A DNA stretch of 64,000 nucleotides from Ancylobacter aquaticus (GTDB taxonomy: Bacteria > Pseudomonadota > Alphaproteobacteria > Rhizobiales > Xanthobacteraceae). The DNA is taken from assembly GCF_004339465.1 (NCBI RefSeq), contig NZ_SMFY01000002.1, forward strand, positions 806,001 to 870,000. The letters are read 5' to 3'. The notes below the pieces were generated by a model, which was not told where the DNA came from, did no database searches, and was given only the letters and a program-made list of their open reading frames with translations. Positions 52,336 through 63,531 of this stretch are shown in pieces (position 1 is the first letter of the stretch; each line of letters starts with the position of its first letter). Made by a program: the position numbers and the translations under genes.

Positions 52336-53202
52336 CTATTCGAAACCGAGGAAGAAAGTGTAGGAGAGCGAGACGCCCGTCTGGAACTGGTTGCGATCGC
52401 CGTGCTGCACAACGAGCGGGCTGTCGGCGGCATCGTCCATCAGATATTTGTACTCGGCGAACACCGAGCCGGTGATGTTCTCGGTGAAGCGCTTCACGAC
52501 CTGGCCGCCGAAGCCCACCGAATAAATGCCGCCGCCCGCTTGGTAGGGCGTCAGCGGATTGCCGAGAGCCTGGGCGAAGGCCGCCTCGGTCGGCGTGACG
52601 CCGTAATAGGTGTCGATATAGCCGGAGCTCGCCAGCGTCATGCGCGGGCCGGCCGAAAGGGTAACGCCCCAGAGTTCCGGGCTGAAGTGAATGGCGTCGA
52701 TCGCGAAGTCGGCCACCACGCCCTCGAACCCGCCGAAGCCGTAGCGCACATCACCGCGCAGGCGCAGCCAATCCATGGGGAACCACTGCGCGTAGCCACC
52801 GATCTGGAAGGCATAATCAATGTCGGACATGCCGCGCAGGGCGTTGGCGTTCGACGAATCGCGCTTCCAGTCCATCGTGCCGGTGATGCCGGCCTCGAAG
52901 GTGCCATTGTCGAACAGCGCAAGGCTGGGATTGTCGTTGAAGCTGCTGAAGCGGCTGAGCCGGTCGGCGCGGGTGATGCTGATGATCGGCTTGAAGCCGA
53001 ACTCATAGTCGTCCGAACCCATCCACTCGGGCTGCGCCATCACGTAGCCGCCCAGGGTCAGCGTCCACTGACGGTCCGTCGATTCCGCCGCAGCGTAGGT
53101 TGGGTCGCCCTTATAGGACATATCGGCAGCCTGAGCCATCGAGGCCGACAGACCGATCGTCCCCGCGATAACCGCGACACTAGCGAAGCCGACTGACCGC
53201 AT
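52336..53202 (-). CDS. MipA/OmpV-family outer-membrane protein, second paralogue
   Basis: The 288-residue protein has a clear signal peptide (MRSVGFASVAVIAGTIGLSA, then AQAA) and a MipA/OmpV-like barrel: TLGGYVMAQPEWMGSDDYEF and FGFKPIISITRA at the start, then alternating strands (GVTLSAGPRMTLASS, YSVGFGGQVVKRFTENI) and LSYTFFLGFE at the end. It shares the DDAADSP loop and the order of strands with the protein encoded at 30407-31249 but is clearly divergent. AAGG is spaced well before the ATG used. It stands alone between dksA and sixA; function unknown. Confidence 0.83.
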   Translation of the reverse strand: MRSVGFASVAVIAGTIGLSASMAQAADMSYKGDPTYAAAESTDRQWTLTLGGYVMAQPEWMGSDDYEFGFKPIISITRADRLSRFSSFNDNPSLALFDNGTFEAGITGTMDWKRDSSNANALRGMSDIDYAFQIGGYAQWFPMDWLRLRGDVRYGFGGFEGVVADFAIDAIHFSPELWGVTLSAGPRMTLASSGYIDTYYGVTPTEAAFAQALGNPLTPYQAGGGIYSVGFGGQVVKRFTENITGSVFAEYKYLMDDAADSPLVVQHGDRNQFQTGVSLSYTFFLGFE

Positions 53203-53379
53203 TGCAACCACCTTATGAAATCCAGAACCTCTTCCTTACAGCAGCTTATCAGCGAAGTGGTTGCCGAAAAGTCACTTAACGCGCGTCAATCATTTCGGCG
53301 GCAATGCGCCGGGCGCTCGCACCCGGCGCCGTCGTGCCTATATGATCCCTACCCTCTCACCGGACCTGACACGAACCTC

Positions 53380-53898
53380 ATGCTGCGCCTCATCCTTCTG
53401 CGTCACGCCAAATCCGCCTGGCCGGACGGCGTCACTGATATCGACCGCCCCCTTGCCGGGCGGGGCGAGCGCGCCGCCGCCGCCGTCGGCGCTTACATGG
53501 CGCAGGAAGAACTGCTTCCGGCGCGCATCTTCGTCTCACCGGCGCGGCGCACCATCGAGACCTGGGAGATCGCCACCCGCGACTGGCCTTCCCATCCCCT
53601 GCCCTCCTATGAGCGCAGCATCTATGAAGCGCCCGCCGACAGCCTGATGCGCCTGATCACAGCGCAGGGCGAGGCCTCGCCGCTGATGCTGGTTGGGCAC
53701 AATCCGGGCATGGAAGACGTCACAGCGCTCCTCCTGCGGCGCAGCCAGCGCGCCAAGGTGCTGCCGAAATTTCCCACCGGAGCCCTCGCCGTCATCGACG
53801 TGCCGGTGAAGGACTGGTCCGATATCGAGCCGGGCATCGGCACGCTGGAGCGCTTCGTCGCTCCGCGCGCGCTCGGCGTCCAGAAGGAGAAGGACTAG
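53380..53898 (+). CDS. SixA-type histidine phosphatase
   Basis: The 172-residue protein is a short branch-1 histidine phosphatase: RHAKS with catalytic His9 at the N-terminus (MLRLILLRHAKSAWPDG), the arginine in SPARRTIETWE and the second histidine in LVGHNPGMEDV. SixA proteins dephosphorylate histidine phosphotransfer domains such as those of ArcB or the nitrogen PTS, but the target here is unknown. The ycjX-like gene begins two bases after its stop, so sixA, ycjX and ycjF homologues form an operon. The earlier in-frame ATG is not conserved. Confidence 0.9.
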   Translation: MLRLILLRHAKSAWPDGVTDIDRPLAGRGERAAAAVGAYMAQEELLPARIFVSPARRTIETWEIATRDWPSHPLPSYERSIYEAPADSLMRLITAQGEASPLMLVGHNPGMEDVTALLLRRSQRAKVLPKFPTGALAVIDVPVKDWSDIEPGIGTLERFVAPRALGVQKEKD

Positions 53899-53900
53899 CC

Positions 53901-55364
53901 GTGCCCTCCCGCATTGAATGGCTGCTGGACGAGGCCCGCCTGACCGCGCAGACCCTCATCGACCGCGCCGAGGACCTCGCGAGCCCGACGCTACGGCTCG
54001 GCATCACGGGCTTGTCGCGGGCGGGCAAGACGGTCTTCACCACGGCGCTGATCCACGCGCTGATGCGCGGAGGAAGGCTTCCGGTCTTCCGCGCCATGCA
54101 TGAGGGGCGCATCGCTACCGCCCGGCTAGAACCGCAACCGGACGACGGCGTGCCGCGCTTCGACTATGAAGGCCATCTGGCGACGCTGGTGGATGAGCGC
54201 CGCTGGCCGGAATCGACGCGGCGGATCAGCGAGTTGCGCCTCGCCATCGATTACGCGCCCGCGCGCGGCGGGCGGCGCACGCTCACCCTGGACATCGTGG
54301 ATTATCCCGGCGAGTGGCTCCTCGACCTGCCGCTGCTCGACCAGTCCTTCGCCGAATTCTGCGCCAACAGCCTGGCGCTCGCCCGCGCCCCGGCCCGCCG
54401 CCCCCTCGCCGGCCCGTTCCTCGCCGCGCTGGGGGCGTCAGACCCTGCCGTACCGGCCGACGAGACCGAGGCCCGCAAGCTCGCCGCCCTGTTCACCGAC
54501 TATCTCGCCGCCTGCCGCGCCGAGACCGTCTCGATGAGCCTGCTGCCGCCCGGGCGCTTCCTCATGCCCGGCGATCTGGAGGGCTCGCCCGCCCTCACCT
54601 TCGCTCCGCTCGACCTCGCCGAGACGGCGGATGCCCCCGCCGGCTCGCTCCACGCGATGATGGAGCGGCGCTTCGAGGCGTATAAAGAGCGAATCGTCCG
54701 CCCGTTCTTCCGCGACCATTTTGCCCGGCTCGACCGGCAGATCGTGCTGATCGACGTGCTGTCCGCGCTCAATGCCGGGCCGGCGGCGCTGGCCGACCTC
54801 GAATCGGCGCTGGACGGCATCCTCGCGGCCTTCCGCATCGGCCGGAATTCGTGGCTCGCTTCCCTGTTTCGCCATCGCATCGGCAAGGTGCTGTTCGCCG
54901 CCACAAAGGCCGATCACCTTCACCACACAAGCCACGACCCCCTGGAGGCGATCCTGCGCCGGCTGGTCGAGCGGGCGCTGGCGCGGGCGGAAGGCGCGGG
55001 CGCCGATATCGATATGGTGGCCATCGCCGCCGTGCGGGCGACGCGGGAGGCGATGGTAAAGCGCGGGCGGGCGCACCTGCCGGCCATCGTCGGGGTGCCG
55101 GAGGCCGGCCAGCACGGTGCCGACGCCTTTGACGGGCTGGCCGAGGCCGCCGTCTTTCCCGGCGACCTGCCGGAGAACCCTTCCGCCTTGTTCGATCCCG
55201 CCCATGGCTTCAACGGACTTTCGGACGCGGCCGGCGGCGACTTTCGCTTCCTGCGCTTTCGCCCCCCGCCGGTCCAGCGCAACGCCGACGGCCTCGCTTT
55301 GCCGCTACCTCACATTCGTCTCGATCGCGCGCTGGAATTCCTGCTCGGTGATCGGCTCAAATAG
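53901..55364 (+). CDS. ycjX: YcjX-family P-loop protein
   Basis: The 487-residue protein is a YcjX/DUF463 P-loop NTPase. Walker A is GLSRAGKT (37-44), with the conserved LDIVDYPGEWLLDLPLL block and FAATKADHLHHTSHD, typical of the family. YcjX is a stress-induced protein associated with the phage-shock regulon in Enterobacteria; biochemical work indicates GTP binding. It starts at GTG just behind GGAGAAGGA and only two bases after sixA. The following gene is its usual partner, YcjF. Function in alphaproteobacteria is not established; no psp genes are adjacent. Confidence 0.93.
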   Translation: MPSRIEWLLDEARLTAQTLIDRAEDLASPTLRLGITGLSRAGKTVFTTALIHALMRGGRLPVFRAMHEGRIATARLEPQPDDGVPRFDYEGHLATLVDERRWPESTRRISELRLAIDYAPARGGRRTLTLDIVDYPGEWLLDLPLLDQSFAEFCANSLALARAPARRPLAGPFLAALGASDPAVPADETEARKLAALFTDYLAACRAETVSMSLLPPGRFLMPGDLEGSPALTFAPLDLAETADAPAGSLHAMMERRFEAYKERIVRPFFRDHFARLDRQIVLIDVLSALNAGPAALADLESALDGILAAFRIGRNSWLASLFRHRIGKVLFAATKADHLHHTSHDPLEAILRRLVERALARAEGAGADIDMVAIAAVRATREAMVKRGRAHLPAIVGVPEAGQHGADAFDGLAEAAVFPGDLPENPSALFDPAHGFNGLSDAAGGDFRFLRFRPPPVQRNADGLALPLPHIRLDRALEFLLGDRLK

Positions 55365-55385
55365 AACCCGCGGAAACACAAACGC

Positions 55386-57152
<1,767 letters not shown>

Positions 57153-60100
57153 ATGTCGACGAATACGAAGAAGCTTCAGCAGGATCCCGCCGAGGCCGCA
57201 TTGTCGGCCATCGAGGAGGCGCTGAGTCTCGACCATACGCCCGATGACGGCTTCGCCTCATCGGCGCAGGACGACTTTGAGCTTCCCCCGGCCCGCGAGC
57301 CGGAGGGGCCGCGCATCGAAACCCGCGCCGGTGCGACCGGCGAGGCCGGCTCCGCGCGCTTCCTCGACGACATCGACCTGTTCGGCGATACGACGGACCC
57401 GGAGGACTTCGAGACCTCATCGCTCGACGATGACGGGTTCACCCTGTCGGAAGCCGATCTCGCCGAAACCTCCGAGCCAGATCGCACGAGCGAACCGAAT
57501 TTCGACTTCGGCTCTGCCGCAGGCGAGGCCGATCTCGCCCCCGCCGCCCCCGCCCTTGCGGCGAGTGCGGCGGCTGCCGGCGCTGCGGCCGTCCTGCCGC
57601 GCGGCGAGGCCCGTACCGAAACCGAACCCACGGATTCCTCGCGGTCCGGCCCCAAGGGCCGCCGTGCGGCCAATGACGACCGCGAGAGCATCGGTCAGTT
57701 GCTGGCATCGCTCCAGCGCCGGCCCTCCTCCGCTCCCTATGTTTTCGCGACCATCGCCTCGCTCGGCTGGCTCGTCGCCGGGGGCGTGCTGCTGCAGGCC
57801 CAGTTCGGCAGCCTGACCGGCAATCTCCCCGCACTGGTGAACGCCCCCGGCTTCCTCGCCGGCGTGGCAGCAACCATCATCCCGCCGATCTTCTTCCTCG
57901 TCCTCGCCGCCATGGTGCGGCGGATGCAGGAAATGCGGATCGTCGCCTATTCCATGGCGCAGGTCGCCATCCGCCTCGCCGAACCGGCCCGGACTCCGTC
58001 CCCCGCGCCGGCCGCCGTCGCGACGGGCGCGGCCCTTCCCGCGATCCAGATGCCCGCCGGCGTCTCGCCGGACACGCTTGCCCAATATGCCGGCCTGGAG
58101 CAGTCCGTCACCCGCGCCAGCGAGGCGGAAGCCTTCGTGCGCGGCGAAGTCGCGGCGCTCTCGCAGGCCTATGACGACAATAACCGCAAGATGCATCAGC
58201 TGATCGAGCGCCTGCAGCTCGAACGCGACGCGATCCTGACCCAGACGGAGCATGTGCGCGAGACGCTCGCCGCCTCGCAGTTCACCTTCGCCGAGGAAGT
58301 CGGCAATGTCAGCGAGCGCATCAACGAAACCGTCATGCTGGCCGCCGACCGGGTGGCGCATACGCTTTCCGATCGTGGCGAACACATCACCCTCGCGCTC
58401 GGCCGCGTCGGCGACACCATCATCGAGGCCCTGTCCGACAAGGGCGGCGACCTGATCGACCGGCTGCAGGCGACCGGATCGGAGGTCAACACCAACCTCT
58501 CCGACGCCAGCGACCACCTCCTCTCGACACTGTCGGTGCAGAGCGACCAGATCAGCGACCGCCTCTCCGGCGTCACCAACCAGCTGACCGAAACGCTGTC
58601 CACCCGGACCGACGAGATCAGCCGCCAGCTTTCCGGCGCCACCGACACGCTGTCCAGGACCCTCACCGCGCGCTCCGACGAAATCGGCCTGCGGCTTTCC
58701 GGCATCGCCGAAAACCTCACCGATACCCTGGCCTCGCGCACGGATGCGATCAGCCGCCAGCTGGCCGGCGTCACCGAAAACCTGTCCGACACTCTCGCCT
58801 CCCGGACCGACGAGATCAGCCGCCAGCTCTCGGGCGTTACCGAGAACCTGAGCGACACGCTGGCCGCCCGCACCGACGAGATCGGCGATCGCCTGCTGCG
58901 CACCGCTGCCGAGCTGTCGCATGTGGTGAACCTGCGCACCGAGGAGATGGGCGACAAGCTGTCCGCCACCACCATCAACCTCACCAGCACGCTCACGGCC
59001 CGTTCCGACGAGATCACCGACGCGCTGGTGAGCACCGGCACGCGCCTCGCCGACGAAATCGCCATTCGCGCCAGCCAGGTGAACCAGACGCTCAAGAGCA
59101 CCGGCGACGCGCTGGTACTCGACCTCTCGGTGCGCGGCGGCGAAGTCGTCCGCAAGCTGGAGGAGACCGGCAACCGGGTGGCCGACACCATCACCGTGCG
59201 CGGCGACGACCTCGCCGATCGCATTGCCGACACCGGCAACCGCATCTACGACGCCGTCGCCGTGCGCGGCGCCGAGCTGGAGCGCCTGCTGGGCGAGACC
59301 GGCCAGCGCGTCGTCCACCAGCTCTCGCAGGCCGGCACCGGCATCCACGACGCCCTCGCCGAAGCGGCAGGGCGCGTCTCGCAGGATATCGACTATCGCG
59401 GCCAGGCCCTGACGCAGCAGCTCGCCCATGTCGGCGCCGAGGCGGCGCAGACCCTCGCCGACAATGGCGCCCGCGTGACCGAGCAGTTCCGCGACGCCGC
59501 CGATTATCTTGCCTCCGACCTCACCACGCGCAGCGAGAACATGCGCGACCATCTGGAGCAGCAGTTCCGCAACATCGAGGACCTGGTCAGCGTGCGCGGC
59601 GGCGAGATTGCCGACCGCATCTCGACCGACACCTCGTCGCTCGGCCGACAGATCGTCGACGGCCTGCGCGACTTCGACACCGTCCTGCACACCCATGGCG
59701 GCGAGATGGTCCAGCGTATTTCGGATCGCGTCGAGGCCGTGACCCGGGCCATCGACACCAACCTTTCAGGCTTCGACGACCAGGTTTCCAACAAGGCCGA
59801 GCAGGTGGCCGCTGCGCTCGACATGCGCATCGCCAACATCGAGGGCGTGCTCGACCGCGGCGTCGATGGCCTCAACGCGACGCTCGGCAACCGCACCGTC
59901 GAATTCGCCCAGACGCTGTCGGAAGGCGCGCGCCAGGCCAATGACGCGATGAGCCAGTCGCTCGAAATGCTGAGCAGCTTCTTCGACGAGCGCGCCGGCA
60001 CCATCACCGACCAGCTCTCCCAGCATATCGACCAGGCCGACCGCACGCTCGCGGCGCGGGCTCAGGATATCGCCACCTCGCTCGACGACCGCGTCGGCCG

Positions 60101-62909
60101 GTTCGAGGCGACCGTCGTCAGCCGCATCGAAAATGTCGCAACCTCGGTCGAGGTGCGCGGCGCCGCCATGGCCGACCTTCTCGGCCAGCGCATCGGCGCG
60201 GTCGCCGGCCAGCTGCGCAGCGAGGCTGCCGAGATCGAAACCAGCCTCACCTCGCTCGCCGACAATGTCAGCCGCACGCTGGTCGACCGCGCCGGTGAGG
60301 TGACGACGCTCTTCGACTCCCGCACGGACGAGATCGCCCGCATTGTCGAAGAGCGTGGCAACGGGCTGCTCACGGCGCTGGAAGACCGCAGCATCTCCAT
60401 CACCAGCGAGATCGCCCGCGCCAGCACCGAACTGCTCTCGGCCATTGATGATCACCGTCAGAACCTGGTGACGGCGCTCGACACCACCCGCAACGGCGCG
60501 GTCTCCGACATCATGCGCGCCAGCGACGAATTGCTGAACACGCTGGAGACGCGCTCGGACGCCATCATCTCGGCCTTCGAGACAGCGACCACGGGCCGGG
60601 CCGACCAACTCATGCAGATCAGCGGCGATGTCGTCTCCTCGCTGCAGCAGATCACCGGCGATGTCGCCGCCTCGCTTCAGGCCGCCGGCGGCGAAGTCAC
60701 CGCCTCGCTCCAGTTGGTCGGCAGCGACGTCAACACCTCGCTCAAGCTTGCCACCGGCGAGGTTTCGACCTCGCTGCAGCAGATCGGCGGACAGGTCACG
60801 CAGGAGATTGCCCGCGCTGGCGACACGCTGCTCAGCGAGTTTGACGGGCGCGGTGCCCAGCTGGTGGAAAGCGCGCGCCAGGCGACCGAAATCGCCTCCA
60901 GCGAGTTCTCCCGTCTTGTCGATGAGTTCGATGGGCGTGGCGTCCAGTTGGTGGACAGCGCCCGCCAGGCGACCGAAATCGCCTCCGGCGAGTTCTCCCG
61001 CCTCGTCGATGAATTCGACGGGCGCGGCACCCAGCTGGTCGCAAGCGTGCGCCAGGCGACCGGCGGCGTCTCCGATGAGTTCGCTCGCCTGGTCGACGAG
61101 TTCGGCGGCCAGGGCGTCCAGTTTGTCGACAGCGCCCGCCGGGCCACCAATGTCGCCTCCGAAGAGTTCGCCCGGCTTGCCGAAGAGTTCGCGGCGTCGC
61201 TCGAAGGCCGCGGCAGCGGCCTGATCGAGGCGATCGCGGCCAGCGGCCGTTCAGCGGTGGCGGAAATCGCCGCTACCAACGAGGCGCTGCAGGGCGATGT
61301 CACCGGCCTGCTGGAACGCCTCGGCGATGTGAACGTCCAGCTTCAGGACGTGCTCGCCTCCTCGGTCAACAACCTCGCCGATACCGAAAAGACCATCACC
61401 GAGCGGCTGGAAGCCTTCCGCAGCACGGTCACCAATGTCGAGGAAGCCAGCACCCTCGCCTCCTCGCGCATGGACGAGCAGATCCGCGATCTGCGCTCGG
61501 TGTCCACCGACGTTCTCAAGGATGTCGCCCGGCTCAGCCATTCCTTTGGCGAGCAGGCGAGCCTCATCACCAGCGTCGCCAACGCCCTTGGCACCGCGCA
61601 TGAAAACCTCGACGACACGCTCGGCGGCCGGCACGAGGCGCTTCTCGCCGTCGCCGAGCAGGTTACGGGACGGACGGCCGATCTCGATACCCGCCTGTCC
61701 CAGTATACCAGCACGCTGGAGACCACGTTCGGCCGCGCCGAGGAGCGCGTGAGCGCCATCTCCAAGACCATCCTCGCCGCTGCCAGCACCTCCACCGACG
61801 CCATCGTGCGCCAGCAGCAGGACGTCCGCGAGACCACCGAAGCCGAACGCGAGCGCACGCTCGCCTCGCTGCACGAGACCTATGAGCAGGCCGTGCGCGA
61901 GGTCGACACCCTGATGCGCCAGGCCAATCAGGGCTTCTCCGGCGCCGCCCAGGCGCTGCGTGCCTCCGTGCTCGACATCCAGCGCCTGCTGGAGACGACC
62001 CGCGAGGAGATCAAGCGCGGCATTCTGGAACTGCCGGAGGAGACCGAGGCCAACGCCTCCGCCATGCGCCGCACCGTCGCCGAGCAGATCAAGGCACTGG
62101 CCGAGCTGAACGAGATCGTCTCGCGTCACGGCCGCACGCTCGACGTCGATGCCGGATCGCGCCCGCGCCTTGCCGGGCCGCTTGTCGGGCCGGCACCGCT
62201 TCCCTCCGCCCCGCTGGCGCCTGCGCCCCGCGCGTCACTCTCGCGTGTCCAGCCGGCCGCGCCGCGTCCCGAGCCGACCCGTTCGGAAGCGCCGTCCTAT
62301 TTCGATCCGCCGCGCAGCAACGGTAATGGCGGCAACGGCGCCGTTGGCAATGGCGGCAACGCCCCGCAGCGCCGGGCCAACATCGCCCCCCTGCCGCCGG
62401 AGCGTGGTGGCGCGCCGGACAAGGGCGGCTGGCTCTCCGAGCTGCTAGCGCGCGCCTCCGATGGCGAAGGCCCGGCACCCACGGGTCCCGTTCCCCGTAG
62501 CGTTCCTGTCACGCCCCCGCGCAATTTCGATCCGCGCCAGGGCCAGCCGGAGCGCCCCGTTCACCACACCATCGAGTCGCTTGACTCGCTGTCGGTGGAC
62601 ATCGCCCGGATGATCGACCACGAAGCCGCGGTCGATCTGTGGGAGCGCTACAAGAAGGGGGAGCGTAATGTCTTCACCCGTCGGCTCTACACCATGCAGG
62701 GGCAGCAGACCTTCGAGGAGATCCGCCGTAAATACCGGCGCGACCTCGAATTCCGCGACACGGTCGACCGCTATATCGGCGAGTTCGAGCGGCTGCTGGA
62801 GCAGGTCTCGCGTGACGAGCGCGGGCAGGAGCTGACCAAGACCTATCTGACCTCGGATACGGGCAAGGTCTACACGCTGCTCGCCCACGCCGCCGGCCGC
62901 TTCGACTGA
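57153..62909 (+). CDS. Giant apolipoprotein-like coiled-coil membrane protein (GPR-like)
   Basis: The 1918-residue protein has an acidic disordered N-terminus (1-190), two membrane segments (about 195-215, APYVFATIASLGWLVAGGVL, and 234-255), and a very long helical region. Residues 405-822 are nineteen consecutive 22-residue units (consensus-like SGVTENLSDTLASRTDEIS), the periodicity of apolipoproteins; residues 1229-1344 are four 29-residue tandem repeats (EFDGRG-QLV-SARQATEIAS type). A Pro/Gly-rich linker (about 1670-1800) precedes a conserved C-terminal segment (IARMIDHEAAVDLWERYKKG). This architecture matches the growth pole ring protein of Agrobacterium, an apolipoprotein-like membrane protein of about 2,100 residues needed for polar growth. 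GGAGG precedes the ATG. The assignment is by architecture and recall, not by alignment. Confidence 0.82.
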   Translation: MSTNTKKLQQDPAEAALSAIEEALSLDHTPDDGFASSAQDDFELPPAREPEGPRIETRAGATGEAGSARFLDDIDLFGDTTDPEDFETSSLDDDGFTLSEADLAETSEPDRTSEPNFDFGSAAGEADLAPAAPALAASAAAAGAAAVLPRGEARTETEPTDSSRSGPKGRRAANDDRESIGQLLASLQRRPSSAPYVFATIASLGWLVAGGVLLQAQFGSLTGNLPALVNAPGFLAGVAATIIPPIFFLVLAAMVRRMQEMRIVAYSMAQVAIRLAEPARTPSPAPAAVATGAALPAIQMPAGVSPDTLAQYAGLEQSVTRASEAEAFVRGEVAALSQAYDDNNRKMHQLIERLQLERDAILTQTEHVRETLAASQFTFAEEVGNVSERINETVMLAADRVAHTLSDRGEHITLALGRVGDTIIEALSDKGGDLIDRLQATGSEVNTNLSDASDHLLSTLSVQSDQISDRLSGVTNQLTETLSTRTDEISRQLSGATDTLSRTLTARSDEIGLRLSGIAENLTDTLASRTDAISRQLAGVTENLSDTLASRTDEISRQLSGVTENLSDTLAARTDEIGDRLLRTAAELSHVVNLRTEEMGDKLSATTINLTSTLTARSDEITDALVSTGTRLADEIAIRASQVNQTLKSTGDALVLDLSVRGGEVVRKLEETGNRVADTITVRGDDLADRIADTGNRIYDAVAVRGAELERLLGETGQRVVHQLSQAGTGIHDALAEAAGRVSQDIDYRGQALTQQLAHVGAEAAQTLADNGARVTEQFRDAADYLASDLTTRSENMRDHLEQQFRNIEDLVSVRGGEIADRISTDTSSLGRQIVDGLRDFDTVLHTHGGEMVQRISDRVEAVTRAIDTNLSGFDDQVSNKAEQVAAALDMRIANIEGVLDRGVDGLNATLGNRTVEFAQTLSEGARQANDAMSQSLEMLSSFFDERAGTITDQLSQHIDQADRTLAARAQDIATSLDDRVGRFEATVVSRIENVATSVEVRGAAMADLLGQRIGAVAGQLRSEAAEIETSLTSLADNVSRTLVDRAGEVTTLFDSRTDEIARIVEERGNGLLTALEDRSISITSEIARASTELLSAIDDHRQNLVTALDTTRNGAVSDIMRASDELLNTLETRSDAIISAFETATTGRADQLMQISGDVVSSLQQITGDVAASLQAAGGEVTASLQLVGSDVNTSLKLATGEVSTSLQQIGGQVTQEIARAGDTLLSEFDGRGAQLVESARQATEIASSEFSRLVDEFDGRGVQLVDSARQATEIASGEFSRLVDEFDGRGTQLVASVRQATGGVSDEFARLVDEFGGQGVQFVDSARRATNVASEEFARLAEEFAASLEGRGSGLIEAIAASGRSAVAEIAATNEALQGDVTGLLERLGDVNVQLQDVLASSVNNLADTEKTITERLEAFRSTVTNVEEASTLASSRMDEQIRDLRSVSTDVLKDVARLSHSFGEQASLITSVANALGTAHENLDDTLGGRHEALLAVAEQVTGRTADLDTRLSQYTSTLETTFGRAEERVSAISKTILAAASTSTDAIVRQQQDVRETTEAERERTLASLHETYEQAVREVDTLMRQANQGFSGAAQALRASVLDIQRLLETTREEIKRGILELPEETEANASAMRRTVAEQIKALAELNEIVSRHGRTLDVDAGSRPRLAGPLVGPAPLPSAPLAPAPRASLSRVQPAAPRPEPTRSEAPSYFDPPRSNGNGGNGAVGNGGNAPQRRANIAPLPPERGGAPDKGGWLSELLARASDGEGPAPTGPVPRSVPVTPPRNFDPRQGQPERPVHHTIESLDSLSVDIARMIDHEAAVDLWERYKKGERNVFTRRLYTMQGQQTFEEIRRKYRRDLEFRDTVDRYIGEFERLLEQVSRDERGQELTKTYLTSDTGKVYTLLAHAAGRFD
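58365..59618 (+). repeat. Nineteen tandem 66-bp units (22-residue repeats) in the GPR-like gene
   Basis: Counting by hand, each unit begins with a hydrophobic residue (Leu in most) and carries R/G near position 15-16, as in LSGVTENLSDTLASRTDE (start of units at residues 559 and, with one change, 537). Units at 471-580 are the most alike and appear to have expanded most recently. No insertion or deletion breaks the phase from residue 405 to 822. Confidence 0.85.
60837..61184 (+). repeat. Four tandem 87-bp units (29-residue repeats) in the GPR-like gene
   Basis: The units begin EFDGRGAQLVESARQATE, EFDGRGVQLVDSARQATE, EFDGRGTQLVASVRQATG and EFGGQGVQFVDSARRATN, each followed by eleven further residues with a FSRLVD/FARLVD end. 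Together they fill 348 bases exactly. They encode residues 1229-1344 and look like a local duplication inside the coiled-coil region. Confidence 0.9.
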
Positions 62910-62950
62910 CGCGAGGCGCCACACGGCGCCGACTGAGCCCACCGCCTACG

Positions 62951-62984
62951 AAAACCCCCGCCCTCGCGCGGGGGTTTTCTTTTG
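62951..62984 (+). terminator. Rho-independent terminator of the GPR-like gene
   Basis: AAAACCCCCG (62951-62960) and CGGGGGTTTT (62969-62978) form a perfect 10-bp stem with an 8-base loop, followed by CTTTT, 41 bases past the stop codon. Confidence 0.95.
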
Positions 62985-63063
62985 CCGGGAGCCCGGCGCG
63001 GGGATGGGGACGGCCCGGCCCCCTTCAAGGCGCGTACCGAAGCACAGTTCCCGTCCGGTCCGT

Positions 63064-63462
63064 TCATCGGGCTTTGGCAAAGGCGGCTTCGCCGCCGGCG
63101 GAGCGTCGGGCTGACGTGGCGATGCGGGCGCGGATGATCGTTGCGTCGGCCAAGCCCGGATCGCAGGGCGCGCCCTGCCAGAGCGCAAATTCGTCGTGCT
63201 CCTGATGGCGGGATCGGCGAGAGCGTCGAGGACGGGCCGGCAAAGCGCCGCCCGCCGGCGCAGAACTCAAGCCGGCGATAGTGCTCGACCGGCACCCACC
63301 GGAAATCCCGCGTCGGCCGCTCGAAACCAAGCAGACGCTTTCGCCGGCGTGCAGGATCGCCTCCCGGATCGCCGGGCCGAGGCAGGGAGTGAGAGCCCGC
63401 TCCGACCATCGAGTTGGGGAGTGGCGCCGAGCCGGGAGGGCGCGGCGCGTCGTCGGCATCAA
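63064..63462 (-). pseudogene. Possible decayed protein gene, frameshifted
   Basis: Two minus-strand frames give short natural-looking protein blocks in a consistent order: one frame has LTPCLGPAIREAILHAGES, then the other has ERPTRDFRWVPVEHYRRLEF, then the first again has EHDEFALWQGAPCDPGLAD followed by ATIIRARIAT. Each block is surrounded by Arg/Pro-rich sequence typical of a wrong frame. This suggests a small protein gene broken by at least two frameshifts. I do not recognise the family, and chance cannot be excluded. Confidence 0.3.
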
Positions 63463-63465
63463 ACA

Positions 63466-63502
63466 AAAAACCCCGCCGCTCGGCAGGAGCGGCGGGGTTT
63501 TT
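63466..63502 (-). terminator. Strong terminator of the RND pump gene
   Basis: A perfect 16-bp stem (63466-63481 with 63487-63502) with a GGCAG loop. On the minus strand it follows the RND gene stop by 29 bases and runs into TTTTTTGTTTG. It can also act on the plus strand. Confidence 0.96.
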
Positions 63503-63531
63503 GAACTGCACGCGCAGCCGGGCGAGCCGGG

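Larger units (their letters stand above)
62910..63531. other. 622-base intergenic region with terminators and a decayed reading frame
   Basis: The region holds the GPR-gene terminator (62951-62984), the RND-gene terminator (63466-63502) and, between them, protein-like fragments on the minus strand described as a possible pseudogene. No intact gene is supported. Confidence 0.6.

Noticed and set aside
57417-59696. Long minus-strand open frame (about 760 codons) inside the GPR-like gene
   Set aside because: It mirrors the repeated coding sequence of the plus strand; the apparent repeats (GDAGE..LVG) are only the complement of the 22-residue units.
58365-61184. CRISPR array or satellite-like non-coding repeat
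   Set aside because: The repeats are in frame, of 66 and 87 bp, divergent at third positions, and encode coiled-coil protein; there are no spacers.
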